From Clostridia bacterium (GTDB lineage Bacteria > Bacillota > Clostridia > UBA1212 > UBA1255): a DNA stretch of 44,211 nucleotides. This document shows, piece by piece, positions 43,552-44,211 of the stretch. Location of the stretch: positions 1 through 44,211 of the forward strand of contig JAGCTF010000085.1 of the NCBI GenBank assembly GCA_017963755.1, in the 5' to 3' direction. The notes below the pieces were generated by a model that saw only the letters and a list, made by a program, of their open reading frames with translations, made no database searches and was not told the origin of the DNA. How positions within the stretch are numbered: the first letter of the stretch is position 1; every line of letters starts with the position of its first letter. The translations under genes and the position numbers were made by a program.

Positions 43552-44211
43552 ATGAGCAAATTAATCGGTGCGGCTATTTTCGGCCAGTCCGGCGGACCTT
43601 CTTCCGTTATTAACTCCAGCGCTGCCGGCGTGTTCCAGACTGCGCTTAAAGAAGAATGCATCACTAAAGTATACGGCGCCGCTCACGGCATCCGCGGTAT
43701 GCTTGACGAAGAATTTTACGACATGAGCAAGGAAGATCCGTATGAGATCGAACTGCTCAAGACCACCCCGTCTTCCGCGCTCGGATCCGTTCGTTATAAG
43801 CTGAAGGACGCCGACGTCGATGACACTGATTACAAACGTCTCCTCGAAGTCTTTAAGAAGTATAATATCCGCTATTTCTTCTATAACGGCGGAAACGATT
43901 CCATGGATACCTGCAATAAGATAAGCAAGTATATGCAGAAATCCGGGTATGAGATGCGCGTTATGGGCGTGCCTAAGACGATCGATAACGACCTTTACGG
44001 CACAGACCATTGCCCGGGGTACGGATCCGCGGCTAAATACGTTGCCACCTCTACGATGGAGGTCTATCAGGACGCGAGAGTGTACGATACCGGTATGGTA
44101 GCGGTCCTCGAGGTCATGGGGCGCCACGCAGGCTGGCTTACCGCATCTACGGCTCTCGCTGCTTATAAAGGCATGGGGCCGGATCTCATTTACGTGCCGG
44201 AACTGCCGTTC
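43552..44211 (+). CDS. pfp: PPi-type phosphofructokinase (3' end cut by window edge)
   Basis: 220 residues visible, start at 43552 with AGGTGA upstream. Interconverts fructose 6-phosphate and fructose 1,6-bisphosphate. GGNDSMDT (113-120) replaces the GGDGS of ATP enzymes, and VPKTIDND (140-147) has Lys at 142 before TIDND, both typical of pyrophosphate-dependent enzymes; MGRHAGW (189-195) is the sugar-phosphate loop. PPi use is inferred from these residues. Confidence 0.9.
   Translation, partial: MSKLIGAAIFGQSGGPSSVINSSAAGVFQTALKEECITKVYGAAHGIRGMLDEEFYDMSKEDPYEIELLKTTPSSALGSVRYKLKDADVDDTDYKRLLEVFKKYNIRYFFYNGGNDSMDTCNKISKYMQKSGYEMRVMGVPKTIDNDLYGTDHCPGYGSAAKYVATSTMEVYQDARVYDTGMVAVLEVMGRHAGWLTASTALAAYKGMGPDLIYVPELPF

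Overview
The window looks like a chromosomal segment of a Clostridia-type Firmicute of moderate GC, probably an uncultured gut or rumen lineage. Supporting signs are consensus sigma-A promoters with AGGAGG-type ribosome binding sites, RNase J, TmcAL, a PPi-type phosphofructokinase, many Thr/Pro-rich linkers (TPTPEPTAT style), a DUF6273-like domain and an RHS/YD cell-surface protein. No species can be named from the sequence alone.

Layout. 1-2192 (minus): argG then argF (cut by the window edge), transcribed from a good promoter at 2252-2280 with ArgR-like half sites upstream. 2400-10900: an accessory island with a 2126-residue RHS/YD surface protein whose AT-rich C-terminal tip carries an HERGH zinc-protease-like motif, a small lipoprotein (candidate immunity protein), the wreck of an ISAs1-family (H-repeat type) transposase, and a membrane protein driven by a second copy of the RHS promoter and leader. 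The island ends at a tRNA 3' fragment followed by a terminator. 11114-12535: a membrane-anchored purple-acid-phosphatase-like enzyme. 12613-20600: an operon-like run of a membrane protein, a PrsA/parvulin-like lipoprotein, dnaG and two consecutive full-length RpoD-type sigma factors, the first with a very long low-complexity N-terminus. 20619-25008 (minus): two TrmH-family RNA methyltransferases under a flavodoxin promoter, a DUF937 protein and an anchored secreted protein.

25210-28250: glpK, a monoacylglycerol-lipase-like hydrolase and an SGNH hydrolase, consistent with glycerolipid breakdown feeding glycerol 3-phosphate. A bidirectional terminator and a minus-strand tRNA-Gln(CUG) follow. 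28629-35629: RNase J, tmcAL and a group of acetyltransferases and unusual fusions (GNAT plus SHOCT-like tail, AlkD-like plus alpha/beta hydrolase, Pr6Pr-like membrane domain plus GNAT). 35777-37381: prfC. 37485-42378: an ECF-like sigma factor translationally coupled to a 943-residue transmembrane protein that looks like an anti-sigma sensor, then a solute-binding lipoprotein. 42539-end: class II fructose-bisphosphate aldolase and a partial PPi-type phosphofructokinase.

The parts most worth a second look are the RHS island with its reused promoter, the ECF sigma/giant anti-sigma/solute-binding-protein unit, the tandem RpoD pair, and the fusion proteins at 31.7-35.6 kb.
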